Shown: positions 22,612-30,980 of the stretch, piece by piece
Layout: the number at the start of each line of letters is the position of its first letter
How positions within the stretch are numbered: position 1 is the stretch's first letter
Assembly (NCBI GenBank): GCA_031430695.1
Contig: JANPBZ010000082.1
Span: 1 to 33,758 of the forward strand
Direction of reading: 5' to 3'
Length of the DNA: 33,758 bases
DNA from: JAENVT01 sp031430695
GTDB taxonomy: Bacteria; Actinomycetota; Acidimicrobiia; Acidimicrobiales; Ilumatobacteraceae
Notes under the pieces: model-generated
Told to the model about the DNA's origin: nothing
The model's database searches: none
What the model saw: only the letters and a program-made list of their open reading frames with translations
Program-made: the position numbers and the translations under genes

Positions 22612-23534
22612 CCTCGATCTCAGCCGTACCCGCACCGCTTCCGGACCGTCGCCTCTCTGCACAACTGATCGCCGCAACGTGCATCGCCATCGTCGCTCTC
22701 GCAGTCACAGCCGATGGTGGCCCGCTCACGCCGATCAAGGCAATTCTCCTCGGAGCCGTCGAAGGAATCACCGAGTACCTGCCGATCTCATCCACCGGGC
22801 ACCTCCTCGTCACCCAACGACTCCTCGGGCTCGGGACAGGACCCGGCAAGGTGGCCGCAGACACGTACGCGATCGCCATCCAGGTCGGCGCGATCCTCGC
22901 CGTCGTGGCGCTGTACCGGCACCGCATCTCCCAACTCGCGAAGGGTGTCATCGGACGCGATGCCGCGGGGAGGCAACTCCTTGCCCGGCTGATCGTCGCG
23001 TTCGTTCCGGCCGCAGCCATCGGCGTCGTGTTCGGCGACAGCATCAAGGCGCACCTGTTCGGACCGTGGCCTATCGTCGCCGCCTGGACGGTCGGTGGTC
23101 TCTTTCTGCTGTGGTGGCGACCCCGACACGGCACCACGGCGCTCGAACAGCTCAGCATCCGAAATGCGGCCATCATCGGCTGCGCCCAGATCCTCGCCCT
23201 GCTCCCCGGCACAAGCCGAAGCCTGGTGACGATTGTCGCCGCGCTCGCAATCGGCCTCAGCATGTCCGCCGCCGTCGAATTCAGCTTCCTGCTCGGCCTC
23301 GCCACGCTGACGGCGGCAACCGTGCTTGACCTCGCCAAGGATGGAGGCACGTTGCTCAACGACTACGGATGGCGCACACCGCTCCTTGGCACGCTCGTTG
23401 CGTTCCTCACCGCCATGGCCGCAGTGCGATGGCTCGTCGGCTATCTCCGTACCGAACCTCTCACCATCTTTGGTTGGTACCGGCTCCTCGCGGCAGCCAT
23501 CACCGTCGGATTGATAGTCGGTGGCGCTGTCTGA
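22608..23534 (+). CDS. uppP: Undecaprenyl-diphosphate phosphatase (BacA/UppP)
   Basis: 308 residues. Recycles undecaprenyl pyrophosphate to the lipid carrier of peptidoglycan synthesis and gives bacitracin resistance when in excess. Signature motifs: AVEGITEYLPISSTGHL (the conserved EGxTE and PISSTGH) and LLPGTSRS. About eight transmembrane helices. An N-terminal extension of about 35 residues (TSISAVPAPLPDRRLSAQL plus one extra helix) precedes the usual start. Preceded by the 55-bp shared promoter element and next to two TCS, so this is probably a regulated, envelope-stress copy rather than the housekeeping one. Confidence 0.95.
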   Translation: MTSISAVPAPLPDRRLSAQLIAATCIAIVALAVTADGGPLTPIKAILLGAVEGITEYLPISSTGHLLVTQRLLGLGTGPGKVAADTYAIAIQVGAILAVVALYRHRISQLAKGVIGRDAAGRQLLARLIVAFVPAAAIGVVFGDSIKAHLFGPWPIVAAWTVGGLFLLWWRPRHGTTALEQLSIRNAAIIGCAQILALLPGTSRSLVTIVAALAIGLSMSAAVEFSFLLGLATLTAATVLDLAKDGGTLLNDYGWRTPLLGTLVAFLTAMAAVRWLVGYLRTEPLTIFGWYRLLAAAITVGLIVGGAV

Positions 23535-23554
23535 GCGATTCCGCAGATCGCGGT

Positions 23555-23609
23555 TTACCCAGCGTTGAACCGTCACCACCAATTCGATGACCAGCCGATT
23601 CGTACCGTC
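23555..23609 (+). promoter_or_regulatory. 55-bp shared promoter element, copy 2 (upstream of COG4705-like gene)
   Basis: TTTACC (23555-23560), GTTGAACC (23565-23572), GATGACC (23587-23593) and CCGATTCGTACCGT (23596-23609) at the same spacing as in copy 1; about 40 of 55 positions agree. It ends 31 bases before ATG 23641. Confidence 0.75.
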
Positions 23610-23640
23610 AGGGCACCACTACCGATCCAGGAGAAGCCCG

Positions 23641-24432
23641 ATGTCAATCACCGCCCCCGTACGACGACCCGACCTGAAGCAGATGCTCAGCAAGGTCCCT
23701 GAAGTCACCCTCTACTTCTGGGTGATCAAGGTACTCGCGACCACCGTCGGTGAGACCGCTGCCGACTTCCTTGCGACCAACCTCAACCTCGGGCTCACGG
23801 GCACCACGTTGATCATGAGTGGACTCCTTGCGATCGCTCTCGGATTCCAGTTCAAGGCCCGACGGTACGTGCCAGGCATCTACTGGCTGTCTGTCGTGCT
23901 GATCAGCATCGTCGGGACCCTCATCACCGACAACCTGGTCGACAATCTCGGCGTCAGCCTGTGGGCCTGCACGATCGCGTTCGGCGCAGCAATGCTCGCC
24001 ACCTTCGCTGTGTGGTACGCGAGCGAGAAGACCCTCTCGATTCACTCGATCACCAGCACCAAGCGTGAAGCCTTCTACTGGCTGGCGATCCTGTTCACGT
24101 TCGCGCTCGGCACCGCCGCCGGTGATCTCCTCGCCGAAGGTCTCAACATCGGCTACTTCAACTCGGTGCTCTTGTTCATCGCCATGATCGGCCTCGTCTT
24201 CGTCGCCTACAGGTACCTGAACCTCAACGCCGTGCTCGCCTTCTGGACCGCCTATGTGCTCACCCGCCCGCTCGGTGCGTCAACAGGCGACTTGCTGTCG
24301 CAAGCCAAGGTAGACGGAGGGCTTGGGCTCGGCACCACAGTGACCAGCTTCGTGTTCCTCGCGGCGATCCTCGCGGTCGTCGTGTACATGACGGCATCCC
24401 AGAAGAAGCAGGCGCTCAGCCAAGCGGTATGA
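23641..24432 (+). CDS. COG4705-like multi-spanning membrane protein
   Basis: 263 residues with about eight transmembrane helices. KVPEVTLYFWVIKVLATTVG then ETAADFLA near the N-terminus, REAFYWLAILFTFALGTAAG in the middle and FWTAYVLTRPLGASTGDLL near the C-terminus share a repeated pattern (F/YW-x-I/A-x...LGT-x-A/TGD), so it is an internal duplication typical of uncharacterised COG4705 membrane proteins. Function unknown. ATG 23641 with AGGAG 8 bases upstream is chosen over the in-frame ATG at 23587, which lies inside the conserved promoter element. Confidence 0.82.
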   Translation: MSITAPVRRPDLKQMLSKVPEVTLYFWVIKVLATTVGETAADFLATNLNLGLTGTTLIMSGLLAIALGFQFKARRYVPGIYWLSVVLISIVGTLITDNLVDNLGVSLWACTIAFGAAMLATFAVWYASEKTLSIHSITSTKREAFYWLAILFTFALGTAAGDLLAEGLNIGYFNSVLLFIAMIGLVFVAYRYLNLNAVLAFWTAYVLTRPLGASTGDLLSQAKVDGGLGLGTTVTSFVFLAAILAVVVYMTASQKKQALSQAV

Positions 24433-24535
24433 CACCCGGTTCCAATCCCCGCGTGGTTCACATCGCCGGTCGCTTTCCTCCCGAGGCGGCCGGCGATGCC
24501 GCGATCCTGTGCACGATCCGGGTGAGACTCATCCC

Positions 24536-25243
24536 GTGATCACCAGCCCACCCTTCGGACGTCCCGGCCGCACCGAACGACGCGTCGTCATGATCGAAGA
24601 CGACCATTCCATCGGAGCAACGATGAAGGCGGCGTTGGAGTCGCACGGATACGTCGTCGACTGGTTCGTCAACTCCCACGACGCGAACCGCGTCCTCGAG
24701 GAGAACCTTGCCGATCTTGTCCTACTCGACGCCGGACTCCCCGACGTCGACGGGTTCACACTGTGTCGCTGGCTTCGAGAGCAGCACAAGGACCTGCCCA
24801 TCATCCTCGTCACTGCCCGCGACGCTGACATCGACATCGTCGTCGGGCTCGACGCCGGCGCAACCGACTACGTCACCAAACCGTTCTCGACGAACGTTCT
24901 TCTTGCTCGTATCCGTGCCCACCTTCGCCCGACGGAGAACGTCGACACCGCCGCTGCGATCCAGCTCGGATCGCTGCGAGTCGAACCCGCCGCCTACATC
25001 GCCAGCATCGCCGGCGTCCCGATCGAGCTTCGTCCGCGGGAGTTCGAACTCCTCGTTTACCTCGCGCGGCAGGCTGGCCGAGTCGTCACCCGGGACCGCC
25101 TTCTCGCAGATGTCTGGGATCTGCACTGGGACAGCTCGACGAAAACCGTCGACATGCACATCGTGGCGCTTCGCCGAAAGCTCGGAGACAGCATCGAGAT
25201 CGTCACCGTACGCGGCGTCGGCTACCGCCTGGTCGACCCATGA
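24536..25243 (+). CDS. OmpR-family response regulator (TCS3)
   Basis: About 235 residues from GTG 24536. Receiver: RVVMIEDDHSIGATMKAAL, Asp in LVLLDAGLPDVDGF, ILVTARDADID, KPFSTNVL. Winged helix: LRPREFELLVYLARQAGRVV, HWDSSTKTVDMHIVALRRKL, VRGVGYRL. Very similar in the DNA-binding segment to the TCS2 regulator. GTG 24536 has GGTGAG 9 bases upstream; an earlier GTG at 24509 has none. The N-terminal ~15 residues before RVVMIEDD are atypical. Candidate activator of the two 55-bp promoters just upstream. Confidence 0.9.
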   Translation: MITSPPFGRPGRTERRVVMIEDDHSIGATMKAALESHGYVVDWFVNSHDANRVLEENLADLVLLDAGLPDVDGFTLCRWLREQHKDLPIILVTARDADIDIVVGLDAGATDYVTKPFSTNVLLARIRAHLRPTENVDTAAAIQLGSLRVEPAAYIASIAGVPIELRPREFELLVYLARQAGRVVTRDRLLADVWDLHWDSSTKTVDMHIVALRRKLGDSIEIVTVRGVGYRLVDP

Positions 25244-26511
25244 AGCGCCGAATCACGGCTGCCATCGTCGGAGTCACCGCCTTCGTACTTCTCGCGCTCG
25301 GCATCCCACTCGCGATCGTTGCCGAGCGGCAGCTTCTGGACTCCGAAGTCGTCGAGCTCCAAGCCTCCGCCGCCGAAACGCTGACCGAGATCGCGATCCC
25401 GCTCGACGCAGACGAACTCGCAGATGTCGCAAGTGAACCAGACTCGCCGCCACCTTTCGCCGTGTACGGCCTGGACGGCACCCTCCTGTTCGGCCTCGGA
25501 CCAAAGATCGCAGAACCAGCCGTCGTCGCAGCGCTCAGAGGCGAATCATCGTCGAGCACCGACGGACTGATCGTCGTCGCCACACCAATCACTGACAAGC
25601 ACGAGACCGTTGTTGGCGCACTGCGCCTCAGCGAATCGCTTTCCGGAGCGCAAAGCCGAGCCCGTCGGGCGTGGCTTGTGATGGCAGGCGCCGGGGTAGC
25701 GGCGCTCGCCATCGCATGGTTGATCGGCAGCCGGATCGCGAAGGGCCTCAGCCGTCCCGTGATCGAACTGGCGGCACTGGCGACGAAGATGGGCAACGGC
25801 GGTGTGATCGACAACCACCAACCAGTCGACATCACCGAGATCGACCTGCTCGGCACAGCGCTCGTCGAGAGTTCTCACCGAGTCACTGAGTCGCTCACCC
25901 GTGAACGCCGCTTCAGCGCTGACGTCTCACACCAACTCCGCACCCCACTCACCGGGCTTCGACTCAAGCTCGAAGCGGCCGCAACGAACGAGCAGAACCA
26001 GACGCTTGCCTTGACAGCGCTCGACGACCTCGACCGAATCGACAGTACGGTCGCCCACCTACTGGCCTTCGCCCGCGACGCCGTGCCGCCCAGCTCGACC
26101 AGCTCCTTGCAGGACGCAGTAGTCGCAGCCAAGCAACGCTTCGAACCCCGCGCCATCGCAACAGACCGCACGCTGATGGTGACGGGAACCGTCAACGATC
26201 ACGTACAAGCCTCAGCGAGCTCGATTGAACAAGTCCTTGACGTTCTCCTCGACAACGCCTTCGATCATGGCCAAGGCCGGATCACCATGACATTGCGTTC
26301 GATTGCAGGGGGAGCCGCCATCGACATCGACGACGAAGGAGCGCTCTCCGACGACGTCGACGCCGAGACCCTGTTCCGACGCGGTCACGGACACAACAAC
26401 GGCATCGGGCTCGCACTCGCCCGCTCACTCGCCGAAGCCGAAGGCGGTCGTCTCCTACTCGTCCGACGACAACCGACCACATTCTCGCTGGTCTTGCTCT
26501 CTGCAGAATGA
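25240..26511 (+). CDS. Sensor histidine kinase (TCS3)
   Basis: 423 residues, ATGA overlap with the regulator. N-terminal helix (ITAAIVGVTAFVLLALGIP), sensor domain with DGTLLFGLGPK, second helix (VMAGAGVAALAIAWLIG), HAMP-like (LSRPVIELAALATKMG), HisKA (FSADVSHQLRTPLTGLR), HATPase with VLLDNAFDHGQG and HNNGIGLALARSLAE. The G1 box is degenerate (DDEGALS in place of DxGxGI), so ATP binding may be weaker. Architecture and the short sensor domain match the TCS2 kinase. Confidence 0.9.
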   Translation: MKRRITAAIVGVTAFVLLALGIPLAIVAERQLLDSEVVELQASAAETLTEIAIPLDADELADVASEPDSPPPFAVYGLDGTLLFGLGPKIAEPAVVAALRGESSSSTDGLIVVATPITDKHETVVGALRLSESLSGAQSRARRAWLVMAGAGVAALAIAWLIGSRIAKGLSRPVIELAALATKMGNGGVIDNHQPVDITEIDLLGTALVESSHRVTESLTRERRFSADVSHQLRTPLTGLRLKLEAAATNEQNQTLALTALDDLDRIDSTVAHLLAFARDAVPPSSTSSLQDAVVAAKQRFEPRAIATDRTLMVTGTVNDHVQASASSIEQVLDVLLDNAFDHGQGRITMTLRSIAGGAAIDIDDEGALSDDVDAETLFRRGHGHNNGIGLALARSLAEAEGGRLLLVRRQPTTFSLVLLSAE

Positions 26512-26655
26512 AGGCTAAGCGCGCCGTCGCTCGAACGTTCGGGCCGTGACCGCCGGCCAGGGCCATGCCTCCGACACCAAATGGGGAACCAAACGAGGCT
26601 CGCGTCGCTGGCGGGCACACGCCACTCGCCGGATTGCTCGAAGGTCCATCTGCTC

Positions 26656-27015
26656 TCACAGCGAAGAGCTGTCTCCGCCGATCGGGAATCCGCTGGTCCA
26701 GTGGGTGGTGTCGTCGTGGGTGATGATGTAGGCCTCGTACCCGGGCTGTGTTTCGATCCAGTCGAGTCCGGCTGGGCCCATCACGAATACGGCGGTGGCG
26801 AATGCGTCGGCGTCGCCGAGGTCAGGTCCGATGACGGTCGCGCTGGCGAGTTCGGTGGTGGGCATGCAGGTTGCGGGGTCGATGATGTGTGCGCCTCGTT
26901 CGTAGGTTGCCGAGGTCGCGATCGCATGCGAGCCGGTGAGGCTGAGAACGGTGGCTTGTTGGTCGGGCTGTTGAGGGTGGCGGATGCCGACCCGCCATCC
27001 CCGGACGTGTGACGA
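26656..27015 (-). pseudogene. ApbE (FAD:protein FMN transferase) C-terminal remnant
   Basis: About 119 codons reading GWRVGIRHPQQPDQQATVLSL, HAIATSATYERGAHIIDP, ASATVIGPDLGDADAFATA and a C-terminal beta strand (YEAYIITHDDTTHW). This is the T-x-S-x2-Y...HIIDP...VTVxGxD...ADAxATA core of ApbE, which covalently attaches FMN to target proteins. The N-terminal two-thirds are missing, and no start codon precedes the conserved part; the reading frame is cut by the TGA that ends the next gene (27016-27018), in the same frame. 26512-26655 holds no gene. Confidence 0.8.
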
Positions 27016-27387
27016 TCAGTCATGTTCGACCGACGGACCCTCAAGTCGATCAAGCCGAGCGTGTAGCGCCCCAAGCAACTCGTGATGCTGACGATGTAGC
27101 TGGCGAACCTCACGATGCTGATGCGTCTGCTGCAACAACACGATGCTCGCCGCCATTGCCGACAGCCCGTTGGTGTAGTTTCCACCGACAAGCTCGAACA
27201 CCGTCGCATGAACGACGAGCAACATGATCCACAACACCAACAACAACATGATGTGCACCGGATGGATCGTGTAGGCAATGATCTTCGAAAACAACGAACC
27301 TTCCAACCAGCGATACAACCTGTTCGACGACACGTCCCTCGACTCTGCTGGATCCAGAGCCGCCGTGGATGATTCAGATGACGTCAT
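27016..27387 (-). CDS. Small membrane protein with His-rich coiled tail
   Basis: 123 residues from ATG 27387 (GAGGTG ribosome-binding site). Soluble start, then KIIAYTIHPVHIMLLLVLWI and following residues (transmembrane), NYTNGLSAMAASIVLLQQ (possible second helix), and a helical His-rich tail HQHREVRQLHRQHHELLGAL. It recalls small permease-like proteins (low-affinity iron permease/DUF1003 style) but I cannot name the family. It ends directly before the ApbE remnant in the same frame. GTG 27393 is an alternative start. Confidence 0.6.
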   Translation of the reverse strand: MTSSESSTAALDPAESRDVSSNRLYRWLEGSLFSKIIAYTIHPVHIMLLLVLWIMLLVVHATVFELVGGNYTNGLSAMAASIVLLQQTHQHREVRQLHRQHHELLGALHARLDRLEGPSVEHD

Positions 27388-27531
27388 GATCACACCTCGA
27401 AGAGCTTGGAACGATTGCGCTGCTCCGGTGACCTTACGGCACCGCCCACGCCTCCCGCTGCGACGGCCTATATCAACCAGTGCGGCTCAGTTCACGACGG
27501 TGCGCACTCAACATGGTGTGACGTGTGATCT

Positions 27532-28290
27532 TTAGAGTCCGGTTGCATGTACGGCTCGGCCGACAAGCCCGGTGATCAACATCGCAAGACCACCACCGGC
27601 AGCAACTCGCAGCACACCTCGCCATCTGCTCCCCCCTCCGATTCCTGCGCCGACCGCTCCAAGCGCACCGAGCGCTACGAGCGCTGTGGTTGCGAGAGCG
27701 ATCGTGCGGAGTCCGACGGGCGCGAGCGCAACCGTGATCGTCGGGATCAGCGCTCCGAGCGCGAACGCGGTGGCGGACGCGATTGCTGCCTGGCCAGGTC
27801 GAGCGAGCGCTGTAGGATCGAGGCCGAGTTCGTCGCGGGCATGAGCATCCACGACGTCGTTGGTCGACATTGCTTCTGCGACTTGTCGGGCGAGTTCCTC
27901 GGGCACACCCCGACTCACGTAGATGGCCGTCAGCTCAGCGAGTTCTGCGTTCGGGTCTGCCGTGAGCTCTTCGCGTTCCAGATCCAGGTCGGCTCGTTCG
28001 CCGTCTCGTTGGGAACTAACCGACACCCATTCGCCCGCAGCCATCGACATTGCTCCGGCGACGAGGGCCGCGATTCCGGTGGTGATCAGTGCGGAACGCG
28101 AACCTGATGCTGACGAGATACCAACCAGAAGACTCGCCGTTGACACGATCCCATCGTCGGCACCGAGCACCGCGGCGCGCAACCATCCCAGTCGTCCGCT
28201 TCGATGCCGCTCGACGGAGCCCGCGAGGCGCGTCTGGCGCGAGGCGCGTGCTCGACGTCGACGTGCAAGCCCTCTCACGACGTCAGGCAT
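27532..28290 (-). CDS. VIT1/CCC1-family iron/manganese transporter
   Basis: 252 residues. Motif LRAAVLGADDGIVSTASLLVG is the N-terminal signature of VIT1/CCC1/MbfA-like proteins; then AGAMSMAAGEWVSVSSQRD, the acidic cytosolic segment DLDLEREELTADPNAEL and two C-terminal helices pairs. The family moves Fe2+ or Mn2+ out of the cytosol. The start is ATG 28290 or GTG 28293, without a strong ribosome-binding site. 27388-27531 is a gene-free gap that should hold the promoter of the next minus-strand gene. Confidence 0.9.
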   Translation of the reverse strand: MPDVVRGLARRRRARASRQTRLAGSVERHRSGRLGWLRAAVLGADDGIVSTASLLVGISSASGSRSALITTGIAALVAGAMSMAAGEWVSVSSQRDGERADLDLEREELTADPNAELAELTAIYVSRGVPEELARQVAEAMSTNDVVDAHARDELGLDPTALARPGQAAIASATAFALGALIPTITVALAPVGLRTIALATTALVALGALGAVGAGIGGGSRWRGVLRVAAGGGLAMLITGLVGRAVHATGL

Positions 28291-28374
28291 CACAACATAT
28301 CCCGCAGGTGCGCAACGCCTCCGGTCCAGTCGAACTGACGGATAGGGCCACCTCGGGGTCGCCCGATTCAGTCA

Positions 28375-29202
28375 TCATTGCCCAGTCAACTCCGGGACGT
28401 TGGCTGCGGCCACATCCGGATTCGATCCGAGATCACCTTGCGCAGCTTGATCGCCGGCTGACGTCGGCGGCCCCCGGAGCAGCCAAGCCACGGCCACCGC
28501 CAGCAACCCTCCAGCGAGCGGCCCAACCACGTAGACCCAGGCAGATCGCCACTGGCCACCGAGCAGTGCCGGCCCGAACGAGCGGGCAGGGTTCATCGAG
28601 GCACCAGCAATCGGAGCGGCCCACATCCCGGCCATCGCCACATAGGCCCCGACCGCCAACGCGGCATTGGTTCCGATGTTCTTCGCGCCCGACGCCGTAC
28701 CAAGGATCACGCTGACGAGGCCAAGGGTGAGCATCACTTCGAGAGCTAGCGCCTGGCTGTCGTCGATTCCAGCCGCCGGAACGGTCGCACCGAGTTCGCC
28801 GACGTTGCCGAACACGGCGCGCAGGAAGAGCGCAGCGGCCGTTGCGCCGACGAGTTGCATCAGCACGTAGCCGGGTACACGAATCCAAGGAAAGTTACCC
28901 CGGGCCGCGAAGCAAATAGTGACCGCCGGATTGAGGTGCGCGCCACCGACCGCGCCGGTGGCGTAGATCAGCGCCATTACGATCAACCCTGGGGCTACCA
29001 CCCGAGCAGTCGGCGAGACTCCTGCGCCGCTGACGGCGTTCACAACCGGGCCGCCTGCCGCAACGACGACCAGCATCAGTGTGCCGAAGAACTCGGCGAA
29101 CAGCCGACGCCATTCCACCCGCGGCTCATCGAACCGTCGGCCGAACGGCGGCTCCAGCGAGAGAATCGCGTGGATCGGTCGGGCGCGCTGTATCGCAGTC
29201 AT
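28375..29202 (-). CDS. Aquaporin / MIP-family channel
   Basis: 275 residues with six helices and both NPA boxes: HLNPAVTICFA and MNPARSFGPA. The second half has GAKNIGTNAALAVG. Between-box residues do not settle water versus glycerol specificity. A hydrophilic N-terminal extension of ~35 residues (RRFDEPRVEWRRLFAEF) precedes helix 1. ATG 29202 overlaps the upstream gene stop by 4 bases, so the two form an operon. Confidence 0.92.
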   Translation of the reverse strand: MTAIQRARPIHAILSLEPPFGRRFDEPRVEWRRLFAEFFGTLMLVVVAAGGPVVNAVSGAGVSPTARVVAPGLIVMALIYATGAVGGAHLNPAVTICFAARGNFPWIRVPGYVLMQLVGATAAALFLRAVFGNVGELGATVPAAGIDDSQALALEVMLTLGLVSVILGTASGAKNIGTNAALAVGAYVAMAGMWAAPIAGASMNPARSFGPALLGGQWRSAWVYVVGPLAGGLLAVAVAWLLRGPPTSAGDQAAQGDLGSNPDVAAANVPELTGQ

Positions 29203-29573
29203 TGTCGCCCGAGCGGCACGATACGACAAGGAATCTCCGCGTTCTCGTCGATGTGATAGCTCGCGCAGATCCGGTGAAAACCGTCTGCGATCACCATCGG
29301 ATAGTGGCCCAACGACCCGCGCACCGCCAGCACCGGGGACAACCGTTCGTTGCGGTCAACCTTGGCGAGGTCAGCGGCCACGTGCGGGTCGTCGACAGGC
29401 AACAGCGTCGAGCGGCTCGCTCGGATGAGGTCCTTCGCCTTGAACTGTCTCGTCGGTGCGGCTCGCAACTCGTGCACAGTTCGCGCCGCCACGTCGCCGT
29501 CGACCATCAAGCACAAGAATTCGTGCGCCGCAGGGTAATCGTGGTCGTCAGGATCGTCCTTCCAACGCACCAC
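29199..29573 (-). CDS. ParB/Srx-like small conserved protein
   Basis: About 124 residues: VRWKDDPDDHDYPAAHEFL, FKAKDLIRASRSTLLPVDD and the C-terminal ADGFHRICASYHIDENAEIP then CRIV. The D-G-F/Y-H-R near the end recalls ParB N-domain/sulfiredoxin folds. Similar small proteins are widespread in actinobacteria and proteobacteria with no assigned function. GTG 29573 is chosen because conserved sequence begins at WKDDP; GTG 29612 is the longest form. It precedes and overlaps the aquaporin gene. Confidence 0.7.
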   Translation of the reverse strand: MVRWKDDPDDHDYPAAHEFLCLMVDGDVAARTVHELRAAPTRQFKAKDLIRASRSTLLPVDDPHVAADLAKVDRNERLSPVLAVRGSLGHYPMVIADGFHRICASYHIDENAEIPCRIVPLGRQ

Positions 29574-29797
29574 CTCACTCGACCCACTTCCTCGCCGTAC
29601 ATCACGTCGCACCCAAATCTAGTTCAGGGCGCAAGCCCGCCAGGTTACGCCAGGGGTGAGTACGCGGGGAGACATTGAGGTGCGATCGAACGTCGAACAA
29701 TCAACATCGTCAACGGAAGGGCGTGGGGCGAGCTTGCAGAAATCCGTGATCGACCAATCGGTCAAGGCGTCACCCCAATGATCGGGCAGCCAGCCTG

Positions 29798-29816
29798 ACG
29801 ACACGACACGACACGA
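29798..29816 (+). repeat. 5-bp simple repeat (ACGAC), nearly four copies
   Basis: ACGAC repeated at 29798-29802, 29803-29807 and 29808-29812, then ACGA. It lies in the gap 29574-29848 between the ParB-like gene and the divergent DUF1003 gene, in which no gene was recognised. Confidence 0.7.
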
Positions 29817-29848
29817 GAAGGCCCGACGCTTCCCCGTCGAGACCTGCA

Positions 29849-30370
29849 ATGAGTCAGGTTGTCGGTGACACCAAGCGAGTTCGAGCACCTGACGACGCTG
29901 CTAGAACCGCACTTATGAAACTTCGAAACTCGATCCAGATTCACAGGCCGAGTTGGCACCACCACCCAGCCGTACGAACAGGAGAGCGACTCACACGCGG
30001 TGAGCGGGCAGCCGACAAGCTTCGCAATGGAATGGGATCGTGGGGCTTCGTCTTCGGTGCCTTTGTGTTTCTCGCCGGCTGGATGATCGGCAACCGGAGT
30101 GTTGGCTTCGACAAGTACCCCTTCATCCTCCTCAATCTGATCCTGTCGTGTCTGGCAGCGATGCAAGGCGCGATCTTGCTGATTGCCGCCAAACGAGAGG
30201 ACCAGATCAGCAGTGAACTCGCCCGACACGATTACGAGACCAACGTCGAAGCTGACCTCATCGTCAAAGAGATCCAGACACTCACACGCGAAATCCATGC
30301 TCGCACCGTCCAGGTTCCCCAACAGAACTCTGCTGATCAAGGGGAGCAGCGCACGACGAACCTTTCGTAG
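29849..30370 (+). CDS. DUF1003 membrane protein
   Basis: 173 residues. The core reads RGERAADKLRNGMGSWGFVF, WMIGNRSVGFDKYPFILLN and LILSCLAAMQGAILLIAAKR, the E-R-x-A-D ... G-S-W-x-F ... FDxYPFILLNLxLS pattern of DUF1003, with two transmembrane helices and a helical tail (DYETNVEADLIVKEIQTL). Function unknown. ATG 29849 is chosen; ATG 29915 (MKLRNS) would also keep the domain. Confidence 0.88.
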   Translation: MSQVVGDTKRVRAPDDAARTALMKLRNSIQIHRPSWHHHPAVRTGERLTRGERAADKLRNGMGSWGFVFGAFVFLAGWMIGNRSVGFDKYPFILLNLILSCLAAMQGAILLIAAKREDQISSELARHDYETNVEADLIVKEIQTLTREIHARTVQVPQQNSADQGEQRTTNLS

Positions 30371-30599
30371 CGTCCCAAGCAGAGAGAACAAGGGCGAACC
30401 CGTCGTCAGCTTTTCGGCCGACACCATCCGGGACCGGACGAGGACCCGTTCACTCAGGCCCGACGAGACGCCGATCATCGCTGTGTTGGTGGCGTTCAAT
30501 GGCGCGATCGGTTCGTTTAGGAAGGAGGGCGCAAGCGCGTCGAGTTCATGGAACGCTGCGACTGACCGCGACGCTGATCTCCCGATCGGCGACGGCCAG

Positions 30600-30777
30600 C
30601 ACTCCGGATCCTTCGTGACGAGGAGGGTGGCGATGCCGGGCGCGAAGGTCCTTTGGAGCAGTTGCGCGATCATCATCGACGTCGATGTGTCGACGGTGGC
30701 GGTGGGCACGGGATCCCGGAAGTCCTCGAGTCACAGCACGTCTGGTGCTCCAAAGTCGAGAACCGCACGGCTTTCAT
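30600..30777 (-). pseudogene. Zinc-type alcohol dehydrogenase/quinone oxidoreductase start, decayed
   Basis: ATG 30777 has GAGGAGG about 7 bases upstream and encodes MKAVRFS; after a one-base shift the reading DFGAPDVL follows, then TGA, then LEDFRDPVPTA in the same frame. Together this matches the medium-chain dehydrogenase opening MKAVRF-x-x-FGxPDVL-x-LED-x-x-DPVP. Beyond about 30690 the resemblance fades and no intact frame continues; the 5' part of the gene was clearly translated once. The 30371-30600 stretch shows no gene that I can support. Confidence 0.5.
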
Positions 30778-30980
30778 CGGGGATCCTCCTCGTGTCGCTT
30801 GCCCGGATCGACCGGGACATCACGTACGACGCGTGTCAGGACTTTGAGAGGACATTTCGTCGAGAGCCTCGATCCGTTGATGCTGAGCCCAGTCGGACCC
30901 AGGTGGGAGTGGACCTGCCAATCCGACTTTCTAGCCATCCATCCGCCCGACTCGATCCGTGGTGGGAAGGGCTCAGCCAC
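30774..30980 (-). CDS. Hypothetical protein coupled to the decayed dehydrogenase
   Basis: The stop codon overlaps the dehydrogenase ATG by 4 bases (ATGA), the typical operon junction here, so this frame was probably a gene. The part from GTG 30980 reads VAEPFPPRIESGGWMARKSD and ends RVVRDVPVDPGKRHEEDPR. The frame remains open further upstream (LRVVVDDKHVHVATAVAEP) without an obvious start before the divergent EamA gene. Not recognised; 5' end unsure and possibly truncated. Confidence 0.35.
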   Translation of the reverse strand: MAEPFPPRIESGGWMARKSDWQVHSHLGPTGLSINGSRLSTKCPLKVLTRVVRDVPVDPGKRHEEDPR

